Below are positions 16,982-25,014 of a stretch of 64,000 nucleotides of DNA, one piece after another. Source of the DNA: Oscillospiraceae bacterium (GTDB lineage: Bacteria > Bacillota > Clostridia > Oscillospirales > Oscillospiraceae). Numbering within the stretch: the first letter of the stretch is position 1; each line of letters starts with the position of its first letter. The stretch is taken from NCBI GenBank assembly GCA_021202845.1, contig JAJQCF010000007.1:22847-86846 (forward strand). Direction: 5' to 3'. The translations under genes were made by a program, and so were the position numbers. The notes beneath the pieces are model-generated. The model ran no database searches, had not been told where the DNA came from, and saw nothing but the letters and a program-made list of their open reading frames with translations.

Positions 16982-17021
16982 GCGAAAACAGGCTGCAAAA
17001 TATTAAAAAAGAGTAAATTGT

Positions 17022-17062
17022 AGTCATGGGCGCACAAAATGTGTTCCCATGACTTGTTTTTT
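17022..17062 (+). terminator. Terminator after the noc-like gene
   Basis: AGTCATGGG (17022-17030) and CCCATGACT (17046-17054) form a perfect 9-bp stem, with a second short helix (CACA/TGTG) inside the loop; TGTTTTTT follows. Confidence 0.9.
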
Positions 17063-17160
17063 GTGGTATAATTACTCCTGTTTGATATTTATGATGACAC
17101 CTTTAGCCGCCTGCGCCGACGGTGCGGGCTGCTTGCTGAGCACGGCAGGGAGATGATAGT

Positions 17161-18849
17161 TTGGCTAAGTTCTGCGAAAAATGCGGTCAGCCTCTGGCGG
17201 AGGACGAGAACGTCTGTCCGGCCTGCGGAGCCGAAGCGGCTCCGGCGGAGAGCGCCGCCGCCTTTACCACCATCAGCGCGGAGACCGAAGACTGGCGCGA
17301 AAAGCGAGAGCCGACCATTGACAAGGAAAAGTTAGAGAGAACATTCAAAATAAACCGCCGCACGATAATCATGTGCGCGGTAATGGCGCTGCTGGCGGCG
17401 CTCATAGTCGGCATAAACCTCTATAACCAGCCCATTTCGCAAATAGGCCGCGCGCTGGGCAGGGGAGAGTACACTACGGCGCTGGAGCTCTGGAGCGAGA
17501 ATCTCAGCGAAAAGGAGACCTCCAAGCGCCTTGCAAAATATCTCTCCGCAGCCGCTGACGATGTCTACACGGCCTACACCGCGCGTGAGCTGACGCACGA
17601 CGAGGCGACGGAGGCGCTGGACGCGCTGGTGACAATGGGGCTGGACAAGGATAAGCTGGCCGCCGTCACGGAGCTGATGGACGAGATGTACGCCTCGCAG
17701 AGCGCAATGGACAACGGCCGCGAGTGCTACGCCAACGGCAACTATCTGGAGGCGGCGGACAGCTACCTGCTTGTCATTGAGGCCGACCCCGACTATGCCG
17801 ACTCCCGCACCTTGGCGGAGGAGAGCTTGCAGCAGTACGGCCTGACGGTCGTTACCTCGGCGCAGACGCTGATGGAGCTGGAAAACTTCGTGCAGGCCAT
17901 AGAAGCGCTGCACGCCGCCGACAGCGTGCTGCTGGAGTACGACACATTCTGCCCGGAGTTGGACGATTTGCTGGCCGAGTGCGGCGGCTACTATGAGCAG
18001 TTCACACTCAGCGAGGCCGAGGAAATGGCCGCGCAGGACGACTACGCGGGCGCTGTGGCGGCAATAGAGCTTTGCGCGGAGAACCTTGGCGAGCTCTCCG
18101 AGACGCTGTCTGGGTTCTTGGACAGCTACAAGATGCTGTACGACAATCAAGTGATTGCCGCTGCGCGCGAGGAGCTGGTGGAGCCTTATGCCGCCGGTGA
18201 CTATGCCGCGGCGTTCGAGATAATGGAAACTGCGGCGGAGAGCGTCTACAGCGAGGAGACTGCGGCTGCGGCAGTGCTGGCGTTGGAGCAGCAGTTCACG
18301 GCGGACGTCACCGCCTCGGCGCTGGCGGCGTTCGACGGCGACCTTGATAATGTCGAAGCGGCGCTGCAAATTGTCACCGACGCCGTGGCGGTGCGCTCCA
18401 CCGCGGGGCTTGAGAGCTACAAGGAGTACTATGAATCCCTTATGCCCGTCAGCGTCCTCTCGCTGGCGTACACAAGCCGCGAGGGAACCGTGTTCCGCAG
18501 TACCGACGGCTGGCTCTGGGGCGGCAACGAGGACAGCATAGTTTTCAGCATAGACGGCGAGTACAACTACTTTGAGGGCGTGTTCGGCGTGAACAGCACG
18601 GACTACGACGACGCCGAGGGCTGGTTCGAGATTTACCGCGACGACGAGCTGGTCTACACCTCCGACACCCTCTACGCCGACTCCAACCCCACGGCGTTCC
18701 GCGTGGACATCACGGACTTCGACGAGCTGAAGGTTGTGTTCCACTGCAACTACGAGGTCAGCACCATAGACGGCGGCTACTGCTACCACAGCATTTCCGA
18801 CGCCAAGGTCGGGCTCTACGTCTACGATTACGAGCCGCCTGAGGAATAA
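17161..18849 (+). CDS. Zinc-ribbon, single-pass membrane protein with repeats and NPCBM-like C-terminus
   Basis: Unrecognised as a named protein. The N-terminal zinc ribbon (CEKC at 5-8, CPAC at ~20-23) is cytoplasmic, one membrane helix lies at ~70-88, and a long extracytoplasmic helical region of TPR-like repeats (for example YANGNYLEAADSYLLVIEADP) runs to ~430. The last ~120 residues are beta-rich (WLWGGNEDSIVFSIDG, then VDITDFDELKVVFHCN), resembling NPCBM carbohydrate-binding modules. The TTG start at 17161 follows GGGAG; an ATG 8 bases earlier is in another frame. It is monocistronic with two terminators after it. Role unknown; perhaps envelope sensing or attachment. Confidence 0.7.
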   Translation: MAKFCEKCGQPLAEDENVCPACGAEAAPAESAAAFTTISAETEDWREKREPTIDKEKLERTFKINRRTIIMCAVMALLAALIVGINLYNQPISQIGRALGRGEYTTALELWSENLSEKETSKRLAKYLSAAADDVYTAYTARELTHDEATEALDALVTMGLDKDKLAAVTELMDEMYASQSAMDNGRECYANGNYLEAADSYLLVIEADPDYADSRTLAEESLQQYGLTVVTSAQTLMELENFVQAIEALHAADSVLLEYDTFCPELDDLLAECGGYYEQFTLSEAEEMAAQDDYAGAVAAIELCAENLGELSETLSGFLDSYKMLYDNQVIAAAREELVEPYAAGDYAAAFEIMETAAESVYSEETAAAAVLALEQQFTADVTASALAAFDGDLDNVEAALQIVTDAVAVRSTAGLESYKEYYESLMPVSVLSLAYTSREGTVFRSTDGWLWGGNEDSIVFSIDGEYNYFEGVFGVNSTDYDDAEGWFEIYRDDELVYTSDTLYADSNPTAFRVDITDFDELKVVFHCNYEVSTIDGGYCYHSISDAKVGLYVYDYEPPEE

Positions 18850-18870
18850 ATAATAGTATAAACCCATACA

Positions 18871-18910
18871 AAACTCCCCCGCACTGCATGAACGCTTTGC
18901 GGGGGAGTTT
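18871..18910. terminator. Strong 12-bp hairpin, probably for the minus-strand dehydrogenase
   Basis: AAACTCCCCCGC and GCGGGGGAGTTT pair perfectly around a 16-base loop. On the minus strand the stem ends in TTTTG, so it can end transcripts from the aldehyde dehydrogenase gene. It can also help end the plus-strand gene before it. Confidence 0.7.
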
Positions 18911-18922
18911 GCATATAGAAGA

Positions 18923-18962
18923 ATGCCGAAGTCCGGGGGTGAGGGCTTCGGCATCCTTTTTT
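18923..18962 (+). terminator. Terminator after the zinc-ribbon protein gene
   Basis: ATGCCGAAGTCC pairs with GGGCTTCGGCAT (12 bp, one G-U) around GGGGGTGA and is followed by CCTTTTTT, a classical intrinsic terminator. Confidence 0.9.
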
Positions 18963-19017
18963 GCTGGGGGGTTGTAAGGAAGAATGAAAAAAGAGTTAAA
19001 TGTAAATTACAGGGGAC

Positions 19018-20448
19018 TTATACGTCCTTTATAACAAGAGTCTTGCGCTGAGAGTACTCGCCGAGGAGGTCGAGCACGCCCTCGCGGCCGACGCCGCTGC
19101 TCTTGTAGCCGCCGAAGGGGGCGGTGTCTCTGCGCCAGAGGCTCGCGCCGTTGCAGACGACGGTTCCGGCCTCAATCTTGGAGGCGAGGGAGATGCCGTG
19201 CTGCAAATCACCGGCGATAACGCCGCCGTTCAGACCGTAGGTGGACTGGTTGGCAATTTCCACAGCCTCGTCCTCGGTGTCGTAGCCGATGACAGACCAA
19301 ACCGGCCCGAAGATTTCCATATCCTTGGCAACGTCCATGTCCTTGGTGCAGTCCAGAACGGTGGGGGTGATGAAAGCGCCGTCGCGCTTGCCGCCGCAGA
19401 TGAGCTTTGCGCCCTGAGAAATGGTGAGGTTAATCTGCTCCTCAACACGCTTGGCGGCGGTCTCGCTCACCAAGGGACCCATGTCGTTGGCGGGGTCCAT
19501 CGGGTCGCCCAGCTTGAAGCCGCTGACGGCGCCGGAGAGCATTTCGAGGTACTTGGCCTTGAGAGTGTTGGGGATGAGGAAGCGCTTCGTGGTGCAGCAG
19601 ACCTGACCGTTGTTGACAAAGCGGCACATGCACTCGCCCACGGCGGCCTCAAGGTTGGCGTCCTCAGTGATGATAACGGCGTCGTTGCCGCCCAGCTCGA
19701 GCAGTACGCGGTGGAAGTACTTGCCCGCGACCTCCATCATGTGGCTGCCGACGGCGGTGGAGCCGGTGAGACCGATAGCGTTGATTTTCGGGGTGTTGAT
19801 GAGCCACTCGCCGGTGGTGGAGCCGGGGCCGGAGATGGCCTGCACGGTACCGTCGGGGAAGCCGGCCTCGTTAAGAATCTGGGCATAGCGCAGGACGGTC
19901 AGGGACACGTCGGAGGGAGCCTTGATTATAATGGCGTTGCCCATGGTCAGCGCGGGCGCGGTCTTGAACGTGAGGGTGGAGACGGGGAAGTTGAACGGAC
20001 CAATGCAGGCGACAACGCCCAGAGGCTCGGTCACGGTGACGGCCAAATCGCCCAGAGCGCCGGCGGCGTCGTTATTGGGGAATACCTCGCCGTGGTTGTG
20101 GGTGATGCCGGAAACGCAGGAGCGGAACAGGGGAGCGATTTCGGAGACCTCGCCCTTGCACATCATAATGGGCTTGGCCATTTCGCGGCACTGCAGCTCC
20201 GCCAGCTCGTCGGCGTACTTGTCAAAGAGGTCGGCTGCCTTGAGCAGCACGGCGCAGCGCTGGTTGACGGACATGGCCGACCACGCCTTTTTGCCGGCCT
20301 GAGCCGCGTCCAGAGCGGCCTCAACGTCGGCCTTGGTGGCGGCAGGGTAGGTGCCCAGCACCTCGCCGTTCAGGGGGTTGGTGGATTCCAGTACAGCTCC
20401 GTCAGCCGCGCCGACGAATTTGCCGTTGATAAGCATTTGCATGTTCAT
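19018..20448 (-). CDS. NAD(P)-dependent aldehyde dehydrogenase
   Basis: Oxidises an aldehyde to the acid; 476 residues, the standard family length. Catalytic Cys284 is in GQVCC, general base Glu251 in LELGGND, and cofactor-loop Lys176 in IIIKAPSD; GPFNFP is also present. Sequence alone does not decide between lactaldehyde, succinate semialdehyde or other substrates. AGGAGG precedes the ATG. It is divergent from an iron-type alcohol dehydrogenase across a 548-base region rich in CAACAA motifs, which suggests that the two enzymes act in one alcohol-aldehyde-acid route under LysR control. Confidence 0.92.
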   Translation of the reverse strand: MNMQMLINGKFVGAADGAVLESTNPLNGEVLGTYPAATKADVEAALDAAQAGKKAWSAMSVNQRCAVLLKAADLFDKYADELAELQCREMAKPIMMCKGEVSEIAPLFRSCVSGITHNHGEVFPNNDAAGALGDLAVTVTEPLGVVACIGPFNFPVSTLTFKTAPALTMGNAIIIKAPSDVSLTVLRYAQILNEAGFPDGTVQAISGPGSTTGEWLINTPKINAIGLTGSTAVGSHMMEVAGKYFHRVLLELGGNDAVIITEDANLEAAVGECMCRFVNNGQVCCTTKRFLIPNTLKAKYLEMLSGAVSGFKLGDPMDPANDMGPLVSETAAKRVEEQINLTISQGAKLICGGKRDGAFITPTVLDCTKDMDVAKDMEIFGPVWSVIGYDTEDEAVEIANQSTYGLNGGVIAGDLQHGISLASKIEAGTVVCNGASLWRRDTAPFGGYKSSGVGREGVLDLLGEYSQRKTLVIKDV

Positions 20449-20996
20449 GGTTGTGTATCCTCCTTAATAAATTATAATTGAATTGCGATTGCGATTTGCG
20501 CTTTGAAGCCTTCCGCCGACGAGGGGTGAAAGGGCGGAATGCTTCTAATTTTTGCTTGCTGCAAAAATTATATCATTTAACCCGAGCCGCCGAAAAGCAA
20601 CAACATTTTCACCATTGACACAACAAATTGTGATAATACTCAAATACGGGCATTTCAGACTTTCCCAAACATTTTATAATTGGAACTATCGAATAAAAAT
20701 GAAGCCAAAAAATGTGCAACAATAACAGCAAATCTGTTAAAAATATAACGATTTATAGGCAATACAACAATAATTTGCTGCATCGGTAAATGTTTGTTTA
20801 TTCCTTTTCATTAACATAGCGTGATAAAATAACAAAAGCGAAATCGCAGCGGTGTTTTCGGCGACAGAGCTTCCGCAACAACATTTTGTTTCGGAGATTT
20901 GATAACATCAATGCATATTTGCCGCCGCTTTGCGCCGTATTTACACGAGCTTTCCCCAATGCAAAAATCATTAAATTTGACAGGAGGAATTTAATT
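20449..20996. promoter_or_regulatory. Divergent regulatory region between aldehyde and alcohol dehydrogenase genes
   Basis: 548 AT-rich bases without a gene. Minus-strand TATAAT at 20567-20572 probably serves the aldehyde dehydrogenase. Plus-strand TATAAT at 20675-20680 and an extended -10 (TGATAAAAT, 20822-20830) are candidates for the alcohol dehydrogenase; -35 boxes are weak, as expected for activated promoters. CAACAA-type motifs in one orientation occur at 20597-20609, 20618-20631, 20716-20728, 20764-20777 and 20875-20887. Confidence 0.55.
20618..20631. promoter_or_regulatory. Shared LysR-type operator motif
   Basis: ACACAACAAATTGT lies about 60-65 bases upstream of both predicted divergent start sites, the usual place for a LysR-type recognition site. 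The same 14 bases occur, inverted, in front of the first lysR gene (22287-22300). Confidence 0.55.
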
Positions 20997-22157
20997 ATGG
21001 TTTATCATTACGACCAGCTTGCCCCCGTGCTCTTTGGCAACGGCGCTATCGAGCTGCTTGGCGAAAAGGTCAAGGAGCTGGGCTGCAAGAAGGTTATGTG
21101 CGTCTACGACAGCGGCGTTAAGGCCGCCGGAATTGCGCCCAAGGCGGAGGCCAGCCTGAAGGCTGCCGGAATTGACTACGTTGTCTACGACAAGATTACC
21201 GCCGACCCCACCGACACGCTGGTGAACGAGTGCGGCGCTATGGCTATCGAGGCCGGTGTTGACGGCTTTGTGGCTGTCGGCGGCGGCTCCAGCATGGACT
21301 GCGCCAAGGCCGCGTCCCTGCTGCTGAACCACCCCGCGCCCATCGAGCAGTACTTCACCGCTCCCCCCAGCTTTTTGGACTGCCCCTGCCCCGTGGTGCT
21401 CGTCCCCACGACCGCCGGCACCGGTAGCGAGGTGACGCAGGTCTGCGTTATCACCTATTCCAAGGACCACTCCAAGCCCTCTATATTCATGCGCAGCGCG
21501 CTCGCCATTGTTGACCCCGAGCTGACCTGCACTGTTCCGCCCAGCGTGACCGCCAACACCGGTCTGGACGCTTTCACCCACGCTTCCGAGGCCATTACCG
21601 CCAAGGGCAACAACCCGCGTTCCGAGCTGCTGGCCGTGGCCGCAATCCAGAAGATTGCCAAGTATCTGCCCATCGCCGTTAAGGACGGCAGCAACAAGGA
21701 AGCCCGCTTCGAGCTGGCTCTGGCCGCCAACTGGGCCGGCATTGCCTTTGCCGACACCGACTGCCACCTCGGTCACACTATGGCTGACGGCATATCCAGC
21801 ACCTTCCACACCCCGCACGGCTACAACTGCATTCTGGTAAACCCCGAGGTTATGAAGCTCTGCGCCAGCGCTCTGCCCGACAAGGTTCAAATAGTGGGCG
21901 AGGCTCTGGGCGAGACCTTCACCGGTACCGAGACCCCCGAGCAGATTGGCGAAAAGACCGCCGCGGCAGTCCGCGCCCTCATGCGCGCCTGCGGCATCAA
22001 GAGCCCCAAGGAAGCGGGCATGGGCCGCCAGCAGTTTGTTGACTGCTACAAGATGGCAATGGAGATTGACTTCGGCCTGCGCATGAACTGCCCTGTCGAG
22101 CCGACCGCCGAAAACGTCCGCGCCGCCTACGAGCAGACCTACGACAACTATCAATAA
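20997..22157 (+). CDS. Iron-containing alcohol dehydrogenase
   Basis: Group III metal-dependent alcohol dehydrogenase, 386 residues. The NAD-binding half has FVAVGGGSSMDCAKAA and PTTAGTGSEVT. The metal-binding half has NTGLDAFTHASEA and the histidine-rich CHLGHTMADGISSTFHTPHG. The ATG at 20997 follows AGGAGG; the frame stays open upstream but has no other site. Codon choice is strongly biased, suggesting high expression. The substrate is not determined by sequence; the divergent aldehyde dehydrogenase is the likely partner. Confidence 0.93.
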   Translation: MVYHYDQLAPVLFGNGAIELLGEKVKELGCKKVMCVYDSGVKAAGIAPKAEASLKAAGIDYVVYDKITADPTDTLVNECGAMAIEAGVDGFVAVGGGSSMDCAKAASLLLNHPAPIEQYFTAPPSFLDCPCPVVLVPTTAGTGSEVTQVCVITYSKDHSKPSIFMRSALAIVDPELTCTVPPSVTANTGLDAFTHASEAITAKGNNPRSELLAVAAIQKIAKYLPIAVKDGSNKEARFELALAANWAGIAFADTDCHLGHTMADGISSTFHTPHGYNCILVNPEVMKLCASALPDKVQIVGEALGETFTGTETPEQIGEKTAAAVRALMRACGIKSPKEAGMGRQQFVDCYKMAMEIDFGLRMNCPVEPTAENVRAAYEQTYDNYQ

Positions 22158-22181
22158 GCCGCAACAAATAAATATTGTCAT

Positions 22182-22209
22182 AGAGGCAGAGCTGTTCGGC
22201 TCTGCCTCT
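22182..22209 (+). terminator. Terminator after the alcohol dehydrogenase
   Basis: AGAGGCAGAGC pairs perfectly with GCTCTGCCTCT (11 bp) around TGTTCG, followed by GTTGTTGG. The U-content is modest. Confidence 0.75.
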
Positions 22210-22286
22210 GTTGTTGGCTTTATAAAGACACTAAATTGTGCTTAATGCATAAAAATTGAACTTTAATTTTGGCGGAAACAGAATCA

Positions 22287-22300
22287 ACAATTTGTTGTGT
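22287..22300. promoter_or_regulatory. Operator motif upstream of the first lysR gene
   Basis: ACAATTTGTTGTGT is the exact reverse complement of 20618-20631. It includes the perfect palindrome CAACAA-T-TTGTTG (22285-22297). It abuts the -35 region of a probable promoter with TATACT at 22324-22329, so autoregulation is likely. Confidence 0.6.
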
Positions 22301-22405
22301 TCATTGGTTTTTGTGTGATATGATATACTAATAGGTTAATAAATATGCCCGCGCCGCTTTGACGGTCGGGAGGCGGAGAACTTTTATGGCGAGGAGGAGT
22401 TTCGC

Positions 22406-23302
22406 TTGAACATTCAGCAGTTGAAGTATTTTGTCGAGGTCAGTAAATGCAAGAGTTTTTCTAAGGCTGCAAAGAGCCTGTATATTTCGCAGCAGGGGAT
22501 AAGCATGGCCATTATGCGCTTGGAGTCCGAGTTTTCTGCCAAGCTGTTTATCCGCACAAGCAAGGGGCTGATGCTTACCGCGGACGGGGAGTACCTGCTG
22601 GGCTGCGCGGAAACGATACTGGCGGAGTTTGAAAAGTGCGAAGACTACTTCCACAAGAAGCCGCCGATGGAGGCCATGCTCAACATCGCCGGAGTGCAGG
22701 GCGTAATTTCCGAGTTTTTGTCGGACTATATTGTGGACTTTCAGGATAACCACCAGCAGTACAAGCTGTTCCTGCGCGAGTACACGGACAGAGCCTGTGA
22801 CACTATTGTTGAAAACGGTGAGGCGGAGCTGGGCGTCGGCTTGGAGCCTATGGACACAAAGAAGTTTGACGTAGTCAAGCTCTTTTCCAAGCGCCTTGTG
22901 CTCTTGGTTCACACCTCGCACCCGCTGGCCGGGTTCAAGAGCATACCGACGGAGATGCTGCACGGGCTGCCAATTGCTATGGTTGACGAAAAGGCCAAGA
23001 GCGCCGATTTGTTCTTGGATATATGCAAAAAGCAGGGCGTTGTGCCGAAAGTGTATTGCCGTGTGGGCGAGGTTGTTGCCGTCCACCGCCTTGTCAGCCG
23101 CAACAAGTGCGCGGGACTCTCCGTAGAAACAGTCGCCGCGGAGCTGAATTCGCCGGATACGGTCGCCATACCGTTCGAGGACCCCAGTTTGCTGTGGATG
23201 GTTGTGCTCTTCAAGAAGAAGGACACCGAGCTCTCGGCTGGGGCGCGCGCGTTCTCCGACTATGTGTGCAAGCGTATCTCCGAGGACAGCTCGCTCAACT
23301 GA
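22406..23302 (+). CDS. LysR-family regulator (first of a tandem pair)
   Basis: LysR-type regulator of 298 residues: N-terminal winged helix (LKYFVEVSKCKSFSKAAKSL, then ISQQGISMAIMRLE) and a periplasmic-binding-protein-like effector domain from ~residue 90. The TTG start is supported by GAGGAGG 8 bases upstream and by the family N-terminus. It is followed after 15 bases by a second LysR gene. The copied motif in its promoter and in the dehydrogenase promoter region implies that it controls both. The effector is unknown. Confidence 0.88.
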   Translation: MNIQQLKYFVEVSKCKSFSKAAKSLYISQQGISMAIMRLESEFSAKLFIRTSKGLMLTADGEYLLGCAETILAEFEKCEDYFHKKPPMEAMLNIAGVQGVISEFLSDYIVDFQDNHQQYKLFLREYTDRACDTIVENGEAELGVGLEPMDTKKFDVVKLFSKRLVLLVHTSHPLAGFKSIPTEMLHGLPIAMVDEKAKSADLFLDICKKQGVVPKVYCRVGEVVAVHRLVSRNKCAGLSVETVAAELNSPDTVAIPFEDPSLLWMVVLFKKKDTELSAGARAFSDYVCKRISEDSSLN

Positions 23303-23317
23303 CGAGGGTGGAGAGTT

Positions 23318-24205
23318 ATGGAAATACGCCAGCTTAGGCATTTTATAGCGATAGCCAAGTACCAGAGCTTTTCGCGCGCGGCGGAGGCGTGCTATATTTC
23401 CGCGCAGGGGATAAATATGTCCATTGCCCGCATGGAAAACGAGCTGGGGCGCAAGGTGCTGCGCCGCACCCGCAAGGGCGTGGTGCTGACGCCCGAGGGC
23501 GAATTTTTGCTGCCCAGAGCAAAAAAAATTATCGCACTTATAGACGAGTGCGATAAATTTTTCGCGGCGGACAGCGGCTTCCGGCAAATGCTGACGATTG
23601 CCGCCTCCACGGGCACCATTGAGGAGTTCGCGGGGCCGATAATCACCGACTTCCGCGCCGAACATTCGGAAATATCCGTGAAAATACACGAGTGCGTTGA
23701 CACGGCCTGCGACAGCCTTGTGCTCAATCAGGAGGTTGAGCTGGGGATGACGATAGGGGAGCCCACCGACGAACGGCTGGAAAAAAGGCCGCTGTTCGCC
23801 TCACGCCACGCGGTCATTGTTCCTCAGAACCACCCGCTTGCGGAAAAAGACAGCGTCTCCGTGGAAGATTTGCGCAATGTCCCGGTGTGCTTGATGAACA
23901 AGGGTACTCGCACCTACGCCACCTACCGCGCGGCCTGCCACGCCGCGGGCTTCGAGCCGGCAATTGAGCTGTTTGCCGACAACATACTGCTCGTGTTCTA
24001 CATGGCGGAGGCGCAGAACATGGTGGGAATCTCCACCGTGCATTTGGCCAAGCGCCTGTCCCGCCCCGCGCTCAAGGCCATACCGTTCGATAGCCCCGAT
24101 ATGGACTGGCGAATGTACCTGATAAAGCTGAAAACCGCCCGCCTCTCGCCCGCCGCCGAAATGTTGGAGCGCGAGCTGCTTAGACATACGGAGCGCGCCA
24201 AGTAA
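23318..24205 (+). CDS. LysR-family regulator (second of a tandem pair)
   Basis: LysR-type regulator of 295 residues with helix-turn-helix LRHFIAIAKYQSFSRAAEAC and ISAQGINMSIARMEN, clearly paralogous to the preceding protein at the N-terminus but divergent in the effector domain (from ~90). GTGGAG precedes the ATG; the 15-base spacing implies one transcript. Two related regulators together may respond to different ligands over one set of sites. Its stop codon lies in the loop of a terminator hairpin. Confidence 0.88.
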   Translation: MEIRQLRHFIAIAKYQSFSRAAEACYISAQGINMSIARMENELGRKVLRRTRKGVVLTPEGEFLLPRAKKIIALIDECDKFFAADSGFRQMLTIAASTGTIEEFAGPIITDFRAEHSEISVKIHECVDTACDSLVLNQEVELGMTIGEPTDERLEKRPLFASRHAVIVPQNHPLAEKDSVSVEDLRNVPVCLMNKGTRTYATYRAACHAAGFEPAIELFADNILLVFYMAEAQNMVGISTVHLAKRLSRPALKAIPFDSPDMDWRMYLIKLKTARLSPAAEMLERELLRHTERAK

Positions 24206-24224
24206 GGCGCGCTCCGCTGATTTT
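24189..24224 (+). terminator. Terminator overlapping the lysR stop codon
   Basis: CGGAGCGCGCC pairs perfectly with GGCGCGCTCCG (11 bp); the TAA stop is in the 6-base loop, and CTGATTTT follows. The hydrolase gene on the other strand ends 7 bases beyond the stem, so it may act in both directions. Confidence 0.75.
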
Positions 24225-24957
24225 AATCTATTGCCGCTTCTTTAAGAAGAATTTCTGTCAGCTCGTCCGGCTTGGAAAACTGAACCATGTGTCCGGCTTC
24301 AATTGAGTAAACTCTTTCACAGGGCAGCTCGGCTATCATTTCGTCCTGATACTGCGGCAAAATTGATGCGTCCAAGGTAGTCCTGACATAGACCCTCGGT
24401 ATTGACATGAATTTTTCGGTTGTGTAGACATTTTCATACTGAGCCGCGGGGGCTTCGGGATTTTTGCGCCTGCAAAGCTCGGCGGTTTGCTCTTCTGTCA
24501 AATCATTTGCCAGCCACTTGGCTATAAATGAATCCTCCAAGATTGTAACTTTTCCGTCGTCGGAAATCTTAGCAAGACCTTCCTTCGCCGCGTCTGCCCA
24601 ATTAAGAGGACGAACGCTTGTGGGGCCGTCAACGCTGCGTCCGGGTTTGAGAAGCCATGCGGTAACGTAAATCAGACGCTTTATCTTTTCAGGGCAAATT
24701 TCAGCACAAAGTGAAATAATTGCGCCGCCAAGACTGTGTCCGACGAGTATTACAGGCTCATCCTGCTCCATAATAACCTTTGCCGCAGCTCTGGCGTAGG
24801 ATGAGGCGTCTTGCTGCGCAATATCCTCATGGCTGTCGCCGTGCCCGGGGTTGTCAAGGGCGATTGCTTTATGCCCCGCGGCTTCCAAGCGCTCGGCAAT
24901 GCCCTCCCAGTGCCATTTGCTGCCCCACGCTCCGTGAACCATTACAAAAGTACTCAT
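24223..24957 (-). CDS. Alpha/beta hydrolase
   Basis: Serine hydrolase of 244 residues of the short esterase/hydroxynitrile-lyase-like type. VMVHGAWG is the oxyanion loop, Ser75 is in GHSLGG, and a C-terminal catalytic His223 is in EAGHMVQFSKP. No signal peptide, so cytoplasmic. The substrate cannot be told. Base composition is visibly less GC-rich than its neighbours, a hint of recent acquisition. Confidence 0.85.
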   Translation of the reverse strand: MSTFVMVHGAWGSKWHWEGIAERLEAAGHKAIALDNPGHGDSHEDIAQQDASSYARAAAKVIMEQDEPVILVGHSLGGAIISLCAEICPEKIKRLIYVTAWLLKPGRSVDGPTSVRPLNWADAAKEGLAKISDDGKVTILEDSFIAKWLANDLTEEQTAELCRRKNPEAPAAQYENVYTTEKFMSIPRVYVRTTLDASILPQYQDEMIAELPCERVYSIEAGHMVQFSKPDELTEILLKEAAID

Positions 24958-25014
24958 TGATTTGTCATACCTTTCTGTATTACTTATAATTTTGCTGCAT
25001 TAAACGGCAGCAAT

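Noticed and set aside
19198..20481. 427-codon plus-strand ORF over the aldehyde dehydrogenase
   Set aside because: Composition (Gly/Val/Ala/His) is that of a reverse-frame shadow; the minus strand encodes a complete enzyme.
20615..20637. TTGACA at 20615 with TAATAC as a promoter
   Set aside because: Spacing of 13 bases is too short; the hexamer is part of the shared LysR-type motif.
22328..23689. 453-codon minus-strand ORF over the LysR genes
   Set aside because: Runs across two real genes and their spacer and has no start site or domain.
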